Assembly: GCF_900090265.1 (NCBI RefSeq)
Contig: NZ_LT607752.1
Location: forward strand, 4,904,001-4,968,000
DNA: 64,000 nucleotides
Source of the DNA: Micromonospora rifamycinica
Lineage (GTDB): Bacteria > Actinomycetota > Actinomycetes > Mycobacteriales > Micromonosporaceae
Reading direction: 5' to 3'
In this document: piece after piece, positions 24,423 through 34,723 of the stretch
How the letters are laid out: the number at the start of each line of letters is the position of its first letter
Numbering within the stretch: the stretch's first letter is position 1
Program-made: the position numbers and the translations under genes
The notes under the pieces: model-generated
What the model saw: only the letters and a program-made list of their open reading frames with translations
Told to the model about the DNA's origin: nothing
Databases searched by the model: none

Positions 24423-26120
24423 ATGGAACTTCCGTCGACCGTCGAGTTGCCGGCCCTGCCCAGCCTGTTGGCTGCTCCCGCGCCCGGTTGGGTGGAGACC
24501 ACCGACGTGATCGTGGTCGGCTCCGGGGTGGCCGGGCTGACCGCCGCACTGCACCTGCGCGAGGCGGGCCTGCACGTCACCGTGGTCACCAAGGTCAACA
24601 TCGACGACGGCTCGACCCGCTGGGCACAGGGTGGGATCGCCGCCGTGCTCGATCCGGCCGACTCGCCCGCCGCCCACGCCCGGGACACCGAGGTCGCCGG
24701 GGTCGGGCTCTGCGATCCGGCGGCCGTCCGGCTGCTGGTGGAGGAGGGGCCGCTGCGGTTGCGGGAGCTGATGCGGATCGGCGCGGAGTTCGACCGCAAC
24801 CCGGACGGTTCGCTGATGCTCACCCGGGAGGGCGGGCACCGGGCCGACCGGATCGTGCACGCCGGTGGCGACGCCACCGGCGCGGAGGTGCAGCGGGCGT
24901 TGCACGCGGCGGTCCGCCGGGATCCGTGGATCCGGCTGGTGGAGCACGCTCTGGTGCTGGATCTGCTGCGCGCCCCCGGTGCCGGTCCGGGCTCGCCCGG
25001 CCGGGCCTGCGGCATCACCCTGCACGTGCTGGGCGAGGGCAGCGAGGACGGCGTCGGCGCGCTGCTGGCCCGCGCGGTGGTGCTGGCCACCGGCGGGATG
25101 GGGCAGGTCTTCTCGGCCACCACCAACCCGGCGGTCTCCACCGGGGACGGCGTGGCGTTGGCGATGCGGGCCGGCGCGGCGGTCACCGACGTCGAGTTCG
25201 TGCAGTTCCATCCGACCGCGCTGATCGTGCCGGAGCAGGCCCGGGTGCCGGGCGCGGGCCTGGCCCAGCAGCCGCTGGTCTCCGAGGCGCTGCGCGGCGA
25301 GGGCGCCCACCTGGTCGACGCCGACGGCAAGCGGTTCATGCTCGGCCAGCACGAGCTGGCCGAGCTGGCCCCCCGCGACGTGGTGGCCAAGGGCATCCAC
25401 CGGGTGCTGCTGGCCACCGGCGCGGATCACGTGTTTCTCGACGCCCGGCACCTCGGCGGCGACTTTCTGGCCGGGCGGTTCCCGACCATCGTCGCGTCCT
25501 GCCTGGCCATCGGGGTCGACCCGGCGACCGACCTGATCCCGGTCGCCCCGGCCGCCCACTACGCGTCCGGCGGCGTCCGTACCGACCTGCGCGGCCGGAC
25601 CTCCATCCCCGGTCTGTACGCCTGCGGCGAGGTCGCCTGCACGGGTGTGCACGGTGCGAACCGGCTGGCCAGCAACTCGCTGCTGGAGGGGCTGGTCTTC
25701 TCCCGCCGGATCGCCGAGGACATCGCGGGCGGGCTGCCCGAGCAGGCGCAGCCGGCCGAGACCGGCGCCTGGGTGGGCGGCGGGGGCGGGGTGCTGCCCG
25801 CCGAGGGGGTGCCGGCGCTGCAACGGGCGATGACCCGGGGCGCGGGGGTGCTGCGGTCGGCGTCGACCCTGGCCGCGACCGCCGCCACCCTGACCGAGCT
25901 GGGCCGGGGGCTGGGTCGGCCGGGCACCGCCGGTTGGGAGGCGACGAACCTGGTCACCGTGGCGTCGACACTGGTCGCCGCCGCGTACGCCCGGCAGGAG
26001 ACCCGGGGCTGTCACTGGCGGGAGGACTTCCCGACGGCCGACGAGCGGTGGCGCGGGCATCTCGTCGCGGCCGTCGGCCCCCGGGGCGAACTGACCGAGC
26101 GGTGGGAGGCACTGTCCTGA
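24423..26120 (+). CDS. nadB: L-aspartate oxidase
   Basis: NadB oxidises aspartate to iminoaspartate with FAD, the first step of de novo NAD synthesis. The 565 residues contain the FAD-binding VVGSGVAGLTAAL, WAQGGIAAV, EFVQFHPTAL and HGANRLASNSLLEGLVF, plus the C-terminal helical domain. nadA, which normally acts next, is not adjacent. ATG 24423 begins just before a Pro/Leu-rich N-terminus. nadC follows after a short spacer that holds a copy of the dispersed repeat. Confidence 0.95.
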   Translation: MELPSTVELPALPSLLAAPAPGWVETTDVIVVGSGVAGLTAALHLREAGLHVTVVTKVNIDDGSTRWAQGGIAAVLDPADSPAAHARDTEVAGVGLCDPAAVRLLVEEGPLRLRELMRIGAEFDRNPDGSLMLTREGGHRADRIVHAGGDATGAEVQRALHAAVRRDPWIRLVEHALVLDLLRAPGAGPGSPGRACGITLHVLGEGSEDGVGALLARAVVLATGGMGQVFSATTNPAVSTGDGVALAMRAGAAVTDVEFVQFHPTALIVPEQARVPGAGLAQQPLVSEALRGEGAHLVDADGKRFMLGQHELAELAPRDVVAKGIHRVLLATGADHVFLDARHLGGDFLAGRFPTIVASCLAIGVDPATDLIPVAPAAHYASGGVRTDLRGRTSIPGLYACGEVACTGVHGANRLASNSLLEGLVFSRRIAEDIAGGLPEQAQPAETGAWVGGGGGVLPAEGVPALQRAMTRGAGVLRSASTLAATAATLTELGRGLGRPGTAGWEATNLVTVASTLVAAAYARQETRGCHWREDFPTADERWRGHLVAAVGPRGELTERWEALS

Positions 26121-26130
26121 CCACCCGGCA

Positions 26131-26166
26131 GCGGGGTTTGCGAGCCCCGCAGTGGCGAACGAGAGG
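26131..26166 (+). repeat. Dispersed SD-bearing repeat, copy C (nadC ribosome site)
   Basis: The core TTGCGAGCCCCGCAG followed by TGGC lies at 26138-26156, one base different from the other copies. The unit ends in GAGAGG, the ribosome site of nadC. Confidence 0.9.
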
Positions 26167-26172
26167 ATCACA

Positions 26173-27069
26173 GTGCAGGAATCGACGCGGCAGGCGCTGA
26201 CGGCGGGTGGGCTGGACCCGGAGCGGGTACGGCGGGTGATCGTCGACGCGCTGACCGAGGACCTGGGGGCGGACTTCCTCGACGTCACCAGCGTCGCCAC
26301 CATCGCGGCCGGGCAGACCGACACCGCCGACCTGGTGGCGCGGGCCGACGGGGTGGTGGCCGGGCTGGCGGTGGCCGCCGCGGTCTTCGAGCTGGTCGGC
26401 GAGGTGACCGCTGCGGAGCGTACCGTCGAGGTGTCGGTGGTGGCCCGCGACGGCGCGCGGGTGGCCCGCGGCGAGGTGCTGGCCACGGTGACCGGCCCGA
26501 CCCGGTTGCTGCTCACCGCCGAGCGCACCGCGCTGAACCTGCTCTCCCGGATGTCCGGGGTGGCCACCCACACCCGGGCCTGGGCGGACGCCCTGGCCGG
26601 CACCAAGGCGACCGTGCTGGACACCCGCAAGACCACACCCGGCCTGCGGATGCTGGAGAAGTACGCGGTCCGGGCCGGCGGCGGCACCAACAAACGGATG
26701 GGCCTGTACGACGTCGCCATGATCAAGGACAACCACAAGCTGGCCGCCGGGGGCGTCGGGGCGGCCTTCCGGCGGGTTCGGCGGGCCTTCCCGGACGTGC
26801 CGGTGCAGGTGGAGGTGGACACCCCGGCCGAGGCGGTGGAGGCGGTCGAGGCCGGAGCCGACTTCCTGCTGCTGGACAACATGTCCCCGGCGACCCTGCG
26901 GGAGGTGGTCGCGGCGGTCGGCGACCGGGCCGAGCTGGAGGCGACCGGCGGGCTGACCCTGGAGGTGGCCGCCGAGTACGGGGCGACCGGGGTGGACTAC
27001 CTCTCGGTGGGCGCGCTGACCCACTCGTCGCCCATCCTGGACATCGCCCTGGACCTGCGCGAGCGGTGA
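26173..27069 (+). CDS. nadC: Nicotinate-nucleotide pyrophosphorylase
   Basis: NadC converts quinolinate and PRPP to nicotinate mononucleotide. The 298 residues show LTEDLGADFLDVTS, ERTALNLLSRMSGVAT, the PRPP-binding LDTRKTTPGLRMLEKYAV, MIKDNH and the VEVDTPAEA barrel strand. GTG 26173 is supported by the AGAGG of the repeat seven bases upstream. It ends 41 bases before coaX. Confidence 0.96.
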   Translation: MQESTRQALTAGGLDPERVRRVIVDALTEDLGADFLDVTSVATIAAGQTDTADLVARADGVVAGLAVAAAVFELVGEVTAAERTVEVSVVARDGARVARGEVLATVTGPTRLLLTAERTALNLLSRMSGVATHTRAWADALAGTKATVLDTRKTTPGLRMLEKYAVRAGGGTNKRMGLYDVAMIKDNHKLAAGGVGAAFRRVRRAFPDVPVQVEVDTPAEAVEAVEAGADFLLLDNMSPATLREVVAAVGDRAELEATGGLTLEVAAEYGATGVDYLSVGALTHSSPILDIALDLRER

Positions 27070-27098
27070 GCAGAGGGCCGACCGGGCGGGCCGGCGTC

Positions 27099-27104
27099 TA
27101 GGCT
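27099..27104 (+). promoter_or_regulatory. -10 element (TAGGCT) of coaX, leaderless
   Basis: TAGGCT ends six bases before the GTG at 27111, so coaX can be transcribed apart from nadC. Confidence 0.5.
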
Positions 27105-27110
27105 GCGAGC

Positions 27111-27869
27111 GTGCTGCTCTGCATCGACATCGGAAACACCAACACCGTGCTGGCGACCTTCGACGGCGACAAGCTGGTGCACTCGTGGCGGATCAAGACC
27201 GATGCCCGTTCGACGGCGGACGAGCTGGGTCTGATGTTCCGGGGGCTGCTGGCCGGCGACGCGGTGGAGATCACCGGGGTGGCCGCCTGCTCGACGGTGC
27301 CGGCGGCGCTGCGCTCGCTGCGGACCATGCTGGCCCGCTACTACGCCGATCTGCCGAGCGTGGTGGTCGAGCCGGGGGTCCGTACCGGCGTGCAGCTGGC
27401 GATCGACAACCCGAAGGAGGTGGGCGCGGACCGGGTGGTCAACACGCTGGCCGCGTACACCCTCTACGGCGGGCCGTCGATCGTGGTGGACTTCGGCACC
27501 ACCACCAACTTCGACGTGATCAGCGGTCGGGGCGAGTTCCTCGGCGGGGCGTTCGCGCCGGGCATCGAGATCTCCTTCGACGCGCTGGCGGCCCGCGCCG
27601 CCCAGTTGCGCAAGGTGGAGGCGAACAAGCCGCGCTCGGTGATCGGCAAGAACACCGTGGAGTGCCTCCAGTCGGGCCTCTATTTCGGCTTCGCCGGGCA
27701 GGTCGACCGGATCGTCGAGCGGATGACCGAGGAGCTGGGCGAGGTCCGGGCGGTGATCGCCACCGGTGGGCTGGCCTCGGTGGTGATCGGTGAGTGCCGG
27801 ACCATCACCCACCACGAGCCGATGATCACCCTGATCGGCCTGCGGATGGTCTACGAGCGCAACACCTGA
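27111..27869 (+). CDS. coaX: Type III pantothenate kinase
   Basis: CoaX phosphorylates pantothenate, the first step of coenzyme A synthesis, and so continues the panC-panD pathway. The 252-residue protein starts LLCIDIGNTNTVLATF (phosphate-binding motif 1) and has the catalytic GADRVVN region, DFGTTTNFDVI and PGIEISFDAL. Length and motifs are typical. It sits in the conserved order nadC-coaX-lysS-lsr2-clpC. Confidence 0.95.
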   Translation: MLLCIDIGNTNTVLATFDGDKLVHSWRIKTDARSTADELGLMFRGLLAGDAVEITGVAACSTVPAALRSLRTMLARYYADLPSVVVEPGVRTGVQLAIDNPKEVGADRVVNTLAAYTLYGGPSIVVDFGTTTNFDVISGRGEFLGGAFAPGIEISFDALAARAAQLRKVEANKPRSVIGKNTVECLQSGLYFGFAGQVDRIVERMTEELGEVRAVIATGGLASVVIGECRTITHHEPMITLIGLRMVYERNT

Positions 27870-28019
27870 GCGGCCGTCCGGGCCGCCCGGCTGCCGGTCG
27901 GCCCCGGGCCGGGGTGGGCTGGACCACGGTGGGCGGGTTATCCCGTAACGGCCGGCCGGGTGCGTGAGTACGCTCATGGGCTGACCCCGCCGAAACTCCC
28001 TTAGCCGAGGAAGCGTGCC

Positions 28020-29528
28020 GTGACCGAGCAGAGCGCCGTGCCAGTGGACCCCGCCGACGACCTTCCCGAGCAGATGAAGGTCCGCCGGGAGAAGCGGGAC
28101 CGGATGCTCGCCGAGGGCGTCGAGCCCTACCCTGTCGGGTTCCTCCGGACCACCACCCTGGTCGAGGTCCGCGAGCGGTACGCCGACCTGCCCACCGACA
28201 CCGCGACGGGGGACCGGGTCGCGGTCACCGGGCGGGTGATCTTCGTACGGAACACCGGCAAGCTCTGCTTCGCGACCCTGCGCGACGGCGACGGCACGGA
28301 GTTGCAGGCGATGCTCTCCCTGGACCGGGTGGGAGTGCAGCGGCTCGACGACTGGAAGCGCCTGGTCGACCTGGGCGACCACGTGGGTGTCACCGGCGAG
28401 GTGATCACCAGCCGGCGGGGCGAGCTGTCGGTGCTCGCCGACGAGTGGGCGGTGACCGCCAAGGCGTTGCGGCCGTTGCCGGTGGCGCACAAGCCGCTGA
28501 GTGAGGAGGCGAGGGTCCGGCAGCGTTACGTGGACCTGATCGTCCGCCCGCAGGCCCGGCAGATGGTCCGGACCCGGGCCGCGGCGGTACGCAGCCTGCG
28601 TGATTCGTTGCACGGCCAGGGATTCATCGAGGTCGAGACGCCGATGCTCCAGTTGCTGCACGGCGGCGCGGCGGCCCGCCCATTCGTGACCCACAGCAAT
28701 GCGCTGGGTACGGATCTGTATCTTCGAATCGCGCCTGAACTGTTTCTCAAGCGCGCTGTGGTCGGCGGGGTCGACCGGGTGTTCGAGATCAACCGCAACT
28801 TCCGCAATGAGGGAGTCGACTCGTCGCACTCGCCGGAGTTCGCGATGCTGGAGACCTACCAGGCCTACGGCGACTACGACACGATGGCCGAGCTGACCCG
28901 CAATCTGGTACAGCAGGCGGCGGTGGCGGTCAGCGGCTCGACCACGGTGACCCACGCCGACGGCCGGGAGTTCGACCTGGGCGGCGAGTGGCGCTCGGTC
29001 ACCCTCTTCGGGGTGCTTTCCGAGGCGCTCGGCGAGGAGGTCAGCGTCCGCACCGACCGGACCCGCCTGGTGGAGTACGCCGACAAGGTGGGGCTCGCGG
29101 TCGACCCGAAGTGGGGTCCGGGCAAGCTGGCCGAGGAGCTGTTCGAGGAACTGGTGGTGCCGAGCCTCCAGGCGCCGACCTTCGTGCGGGACTACCCGGA
29201 GGAGACCAGCCCGCTGACCCGGGCCCACCGCAGCGAGCCGGGGCTGGCCGAGAAGTGGGACCTCTACGTGCTCGGTTTCGAGCTGGGTACCGCGTACTCC
29301 GAGCTGGTGGACCCGGTGGTGCAGCGCGAGCGGCTGGTGGCCCAGGCGCAGCTCGCCGCCCGGGGGGACGACGAGGCCATGCGGCTGGACGAGGACTTTC
29401 TCCGGGCGATGGAGTACGGAATGCCGCCGGCCGGGGGTATGGGAATGGGAATCGACCGGCTCCTGATGGCGCTGACCGGCCTGGGAATTCGGGAAACCAT
29501 CCTCTTCCCCTTGGTCCGCGCCGAGTAG
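28020..29528 (+). CDS. lysS: Lysyl-tRNA synthetase, class II
   Basis: LysS charges tRNA-Lys. The 502 residues have the N-terminal OB-fold anticodon-binding domain (about 65-170) and the class II catalytic core, with FIEVETPMLQ (motif 1), NRNFRNEG (motif 2) and GMGMGIDRLLMALTG (motif 3). The GTG at 28020 follows GAGGAAG. A TACGCT hexamer at 27969-27974 is a likely -10. Standard length; no extra domains. Confidence 0.96.
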   Translation: MTEQSAVPVDPADDLPEQMKVRREKRDRMLAEGVEPYPVGFLRTTTLVEVRERYADLPTDTATGDRVAVTGRVIFVRNTGKLCFATLRDGDGTELQAMLSLDRVGVQRLDDWKRLVDLGDHVGVTGEVITSRRGELSVLADEWAVTAKALRPLPVAHKPLSEEARVRQRYVDLIVRPQARQMVRTRAAAVRSLRDSLHGQGFIEVETPMLQLLHGGAAARPFVTHSNALGTDLYLRIAPELFLKRAVVGGVDRVFEINRNFRNEGVDSSHSPEFAMLETYQAYGDYDTMAELTRNLVQQAAVAVSGSTTVTHADGREFDLGGEWRSVTLFGVLSEALGEEVSVRTDRTRLVEYADKVGLAVDPKWGPGKLAEELFEELVVPSLQAPTFVRDYPEETSPLTRAHRSEPGLAEKWDLYVLGFELGTAYSELVDPVVQRERLVAQAQLAARGDDEAMRLDEDFLRAMEYGMPPAGGMGMGIDRLLMALTGLGIRETILFPLVRAE

Positions 29529-29566
29529 CCGTCGGGGGACCTTTGCCGGGTCGTTACGGCATCCTA

Positions 29567-29597
29567 TTGACGTGGCAAGCATCGGGCGGGTTATCGT
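29567..29597 (+). promoter_or_regulatory. Promoter of lsr2
   Basis: TTGACG at 29567-29572 and TATCGT at 29592-29597 are separated by 19 bases and give a predicted start near 29604. Confidence 0.5.
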
Positions 29598-29616
29598 GCT
29601 CCTATTGCAGGAGCAC
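29596..29616. promoter_or_regulatory. 7-bp inverted repeat at the lsr2 transcription start
   Basis: GTGCTCC and GGAGCAC flank a seven-base AT-rich loop. The palindrome spans the -10 edge and predicted start, so it could be an operator or a 5' hairpin. Confidence 0.5.
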
Positions 29617-29639
29617 CCTGCTCGAAAGGAATGTGGGAC

Positions 29640-29984
29640 GTGGCCAAGCAGATCATTCACAAGCTGGTCGATGACCTGGACGGCGGGGACGCGGACGAGA
29701 CCGTCAAGTTCGCGCTCGACGGCGTTCAGTACGAGATCGACCTGTCGAACTCCAACGCCGACAAATTGCGGGATGTTTTCGCGCCCTACGTGGCCGCCGG
29801 CACCCGGGTCGGTCGGGGCGGCGTGGTCGTGGGCGGCCGGGCCGCCCGGGGCCGGGGCGGGGCGACCGCCGACCGCGAGCAGAACAAGGCGATCCGGTCC
29901 TGGGCCAAGAAGAACGGCAAGGACATCTCCGACCGGGGTCGCATCCCGCAGGAGATCGTCGACGAGTACCACGCGACCCGCTGA
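29640..29984 (+). CDS. lsr2: Lsr2 nucleoid-associated protein
   Basis: Lsr2 is the H-NS-like xenogeneic silencer of actinobacteria: it oligomerises and binds AT-rich DNA, often laterally acquired genes. The 114 residues have the N-terminal AKQIIHKLVDDLDGGDADET dimerisation part and the C-terminal DNA-binding domain with IRSWAKKNGKDISDRGRIP, including the RGR minor-groove motif. GTG 29640 is chosen: AAAGGA lies nine bases upstream, and the protein then begins like known Lsr2. The ATG at 29631 lacks room for a ribosome site. Conserved position after lysS. Confidence 0.95.
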   Translation: MAKQIIHKLVDDLDGGDADETVKFALDGVQYEIDLSNSNADKLRDVFAPYVAAGTRVGRGGVVVGGRAARGRGGATADREQNKAIRSWAKKNGKDISDRGRIPQEIVDEYHATR

Positions 29985-30000
29985 GCCGTCGGCGGCGAAC

Positions 30001-30037
30001 CGACGCCGGGCCGGAGCATCCCTCCGGGCCGGCGTCG
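30001..30037 (+). terminator. Terminator after lsr2
   Basis: A 16-bp stem with one mismatch and a five-base loop starts 16 bases after the lsr2 stop. No T tract follows. Confidence 0.65.
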
Positions 30038-30040
30038 CCG

Positions 30041-30072
30041 TCTCCGGGCGGGAAGATCTCCGGGCGGGAAGG
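30041..30072 (+). repeat. Two tandem 16-base units
   Basis: TCTCCGGGCGGGAAG occurs at 30041 and again at 30057; a truncated third start follows. Confidence 0.85.
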
Positions 30073-30090
30073 TCTCCGGGGCCGGGGGCG

Positions 30091-30132
30091 TTGTCCACAG
30101 CCGGTGGAGAGCTCGTCCACAGCCTGTGGACG
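30091..30132. promoter_or_regulatory. Cluster of three DnaA-box-like sites
   Basis: TTGTCCACA lies at 30091-30099. A 19-base near-palindrome at 30114-30132 contains CGTCCACAG and its exact complement around one base. All three match the actinobacterial DnaA box TTGTCCACA at eight or nine positions. Confidence 0.6.
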
Positions 30133-30172
30133 ACCCACGGGGGCACCGGAGGGCGGTCTGCGCCCCGGGTGA

Positions 30173-30190
30173 ATTTCGCTCTGCGCGTAC
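30173..30190. promoter_or_regulatory. Possible ClgR-type operator upstream of clpC
   Basis: TTTCGCTCTGCGCGTA has the CGC-N5-GCG core used by the Clp regulator ClgR, with two departures from the consensus I remember. It lies about 110 bases upstream of the likely clpC -10. Confidence 0.35.
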
Positions 30191-30296
30191 AGGCTGGGGT
30201 GCCGGAACACCTCCTGAGCGCGGATGGTTGGTCAAAACGACGTCGGAACGGCCCGGTACGAGGAGACACGACCTCAGCGGAGTCGGTCAGCGGCGA

Positions 30297-30302
30297 TAGA
30301 GT
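30297..30302 (+). promoter_or_regulatory. -10 element (TAGAGT) of clpC
   Basis: TAGAGT would start a transcript near 30309, giving clpC a leader of about 85 bases with GAGG before the ATG. Confidence 0.4.
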
Positions 30303-30394
30303 AAGGAGGCACGGACGCCCGTCCCGGACGTCCGCGCACCGGCCCCGCCAAGATCTCGCAGTCGAGGCGCACGGCACGTGAGGAGCACGAGGGC

Positions 30395-32920
<2,526 letters not shown>

Positions 32921-32937
32921 GCAGGACAGAGCACCAG

Positions 32938-32977
32938 GGCGACGGCCCGGTGGCGCGAGCCACCGGGCCGTCGCCCG
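32938..32977 (+). terminator. Strong terminator after clpC
   Basis: A perfect 18-bp GC-rich stem closed by a GCGA tetraloop is followed by GTTCGTTT. It starts 17 bases after the clpC stop and also separates the convergent mutY. Confidence 0.9.
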
Positions 32978-33090
32978 TTCGTTTATGCCGTGTGCCGTGC
33001 GGACCGTGCCGAGCCGGTGGTCGGTCGCACCGGTGGTCCGGCGGGCACGCCCGATCGCCGTCAACGGCACCCGCCGCCGGTGCCTGCGGG

Positions 33091-33996
33091 TCAGCCGGGG
33101 AGCGGCTGAACGGCGGGGCCGTCGCCGACGAGCCGGAAGTTCTCCTCGCCGACCGGTTCGACCAGGCCGTCCTTCACCAGCCCGGCCAGCGCCCGGGCCC
33201 GCTGCACGTCGTCGTGCCATACCTGGTCGAGCCGCTGGTGCGGCACCGGGCCGGTGGTGTCCCGGAGGACCTCCAGCAGCAGCCCCCGCACCTGACGGTC
33301 GGTGCCGGCGTACCGCTGGGTCTTGCGGGTCGGGCCGCTCGGCGCCACCTGACCGGAGGCCCGCCAGGCACAGACCGACTCGACCGGGCAGACCGGGCAG
33401 CGCGGGGAGCGGGCGGTGCAGACGATCGCGCCGAGTTCCATGAAGGCGGCGCTGGCCAGCGCGGCGGCACTCGGCTCGGTCGGCAGCAGCTCCGCACAGG
33501 CGACCAGGTCGGCCGGGGTGGTGGCCGGCCCGGCGTCCGGTTCCCCGGCGACGGCCCGGGAGACGACCCGCCGGACGTTCGTGTCGACCACCGGGTGCCG
33601 CTGACCGAACGCGAACGCGGCGACCGCCCGCGCCGTGTACGTCCCGACCCCGGGCAGCGCCAGCAACTGCTCCAACTGGTCGGGCACCCGCCCGCCGTGC
33701 CGTTCCACGATCGCCACCGCGCAGTCGCGCAGCCGTACCGCCCGGCGGGGGTAGCCGAGCCGGCCCCACATCCTGATCGCCTCGGCCTGGGTGTCGGCGG
33801 CGAGGGCGGCGGGATCGGGCCAGCGGGCGAGCCAGGCGTGCCAGGCGGGCAGGACCCGCACCACCGGCGTCTGCTGGAGCATGACCTCGCTGACCAGGAT
33901 CGGCCAGGCCCCGATCCCCGGCACCCGCCAGGGCAGGTCACGGGCGTTCTGCACGTACCACCGGCTGACCAGGGTGGTGAAGGTCTGTTCAGTCAT
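33091..33996 (-). CDS. mutY: A/G-specific adenine glycosylase
   Basis: MutY removes adenine mispaired with 8-oxoguanine. The 301 residues contain SEVMLQQTPV with the catalytic glutamate, the helix-hairpin-helix LPGVGTYTARAVAAF, HPVVDTNVRRVVSRA with the catalytic aspartate, and the iron-sulphur loop C-x6-C-x2-C-x5-C (CTARSPRCPVCPVESVC). The C-terminal NUDIX-like 8-oxoG reader is short or reduced, as in several actinobacteria. It converges with clpC and diverges from the ACT-domain gene. Confidence 0.95.
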   Translation of the reverse strand: MTEQTFTTLVSRWYVQNARDLPWRVPGIGAWPILVSEVMLQQTPVVRVLPAWHAWLARWPDPAALAADTQAEAIRMWGRLGYPRRAVRLRDCAVAIVERHGGRVPDQLEQLLALPGVGTYTARAVAAFAFGQRHPVVDTNVRRVVSRAVAGEPDAGPATTPADLVACAELLPTEPSAAALASAAFMELGAIVCTARSPRCPVCPVESVCAWRASGQVAPSGPTRKTQRYAGTDRQVRGLLLEVLRDTTGPVPHQRLDQVWHDDVQRARALAGLVKDGLVEPVGEENFRLVGDGPAVQPLPG

Positions 33997-34080
33997 CGCG
34001 TCGACGATGATGTCACGCGACGACTTCCCGCTGGATGGGCGGGCCGGGCGGGGCGTCGCCGGGCCGTCGGGTGGATCGGG

Positions 34081-34086
34081 CAGAAT
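34081..34086 (+). promoter_or_regulatory. -10 element (CAGAAT), leaderless start at 34093
   Basis: CAGAAT ends six bases before the ATG; no ribosome site is present. Confidence 0.4.
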
Positions 34087-34092
34087 GCCCGG

Positions 34093-34605
34093 ATGAGCGA
34101 GCTCGCGATCACCGTCATCGGTCGGGACCGGCCCGGCATCGTGGCCGACGTCGCCGAGGTGCTCGCCGGGCTCGGCGCGAACCTCACCGACTCCACCATG
34201 ACCCGGCTACGCGGTCACTTCGCCATGACGTTGATCTGTGTGGGTCCGGCCGCCGCCGAGGTCGAGGCCGCCCTGACACCGCTGGCCGCCGACGGTCAAC
34301 TGCTGGCCACCGTACGCGCGGTCACTCCGGACGGCGCTGCGGCCCCGACGGGTGAGCCGTACGTGCTGGCGGTGCACGGCGCGGACCGGATGGGCATCGT
34401 GGCGGCGATGACCCGGGTGATCGCCGAGGCCGGCGGCAACGTGACGGACCTGAGCACCCGGCTGGCCGGCCCGCTCTACGTGGTGGTGGCCGAGGTGGAC
34501 CTGCCTCCCGGCAGCGCCGCCGGGTTGACCGGCCGGCTCTCCGAGGTCGCCACCGACCTGGGCGTCGGGGTGTCCCTGCGCCCCGCCGACCCGGAGCTGC
34601 TGTGA
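34093..34605 (+). CDS. Double ACT-domain regulatory protein (GcvR-like)
   Basis: The 170-residue protein consists of two ACT domains, about residues 3-80 (ITVIGRDRPGIVADVAEVLA) and 92-165 (LAVHGADRMGIVAAMTRVIAEAGGNVTDL split by a few residues). ACT domains bind amino acids and regulate metabolism; GcvR of E. coli, with the same layout, controls glycine cleavage. Ligand unknown here. It is followed by the duplicated repeat and then def. Confidence 0.85.
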   Translation: MSELAITVIGRDRPGIVADVAEVLAGLGANLTDSTMTRLRGHFAMTLICVGPAAAEVEAALTPLAADGQLLATVRAVTPDGAAAPTGEPYVLAVHGADRMGIVAAMTRVIAEAGGNVTDLSTRLAGPLYVVVAEVDLPPGSAAGLTGRLSEVATDLGVGVSLRPADPELL

Positions 34606-34607
34606 AC

Positions 34608-34663
34608 GCGAGGAGCGAAGCGGGTTTGCGAGCCCCGCAGTCGCTCACCGGGGGGAATCCGTG
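34608..34663 (+). repeat. Dispersed SD-bearing repeat, copy D
   Basis: This 56-base unit repeats 60 bases later as copy E with few changes. Core TTGCGAGCCCCGCAGTCGC at 34626-34644. It ends in GGGGGAATCC and a GTG at 34661, which opens only the five-codon frame VEREE before TGA. Confidence 0.95.
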
Positions 34664-34667
34664 GAGC

Positions 34668-34723
34668 GCGAGGAGTGAGCCGGGTTTGCGAGCCCCGCAG
34701 TCGCCCACCAGGGGGAATCCGTG
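34668..34723 (+). repeat. Dispersed SD-bearing repeat, copy E (def start)
   Basis: Core at 34686-34704. The GGGGGA and the GTG at its end (34721) are the ribosome site and start codon of def. Confidence 0.95.

Larger units (their letters stand above)
29985..30394. other. 410-bp lsr2-clpC intergenic region
   Basis: No gene is seen. In order it holds the lsr2 terminator, a duplicated 16-base unit, three DnaA-box-like sites, a possible ClgR site and the clpC promoter and leader. Confidence 0.7.

Noticed and set aside
30091..30132. DnaA boxes considered as the chromosomal origin
   Set aside because: Only three boxes, no dnaA, dnaN, rpmH or parAB genes nearby and no AT-rich unwinding region.
26997..30377. 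1126-codon open frame on the minus strand across coaX, lysS and lsr2
   Set aside because: It is antisense to four well-supported genes and has the low-complexity composition of GC-rich shadow frames.
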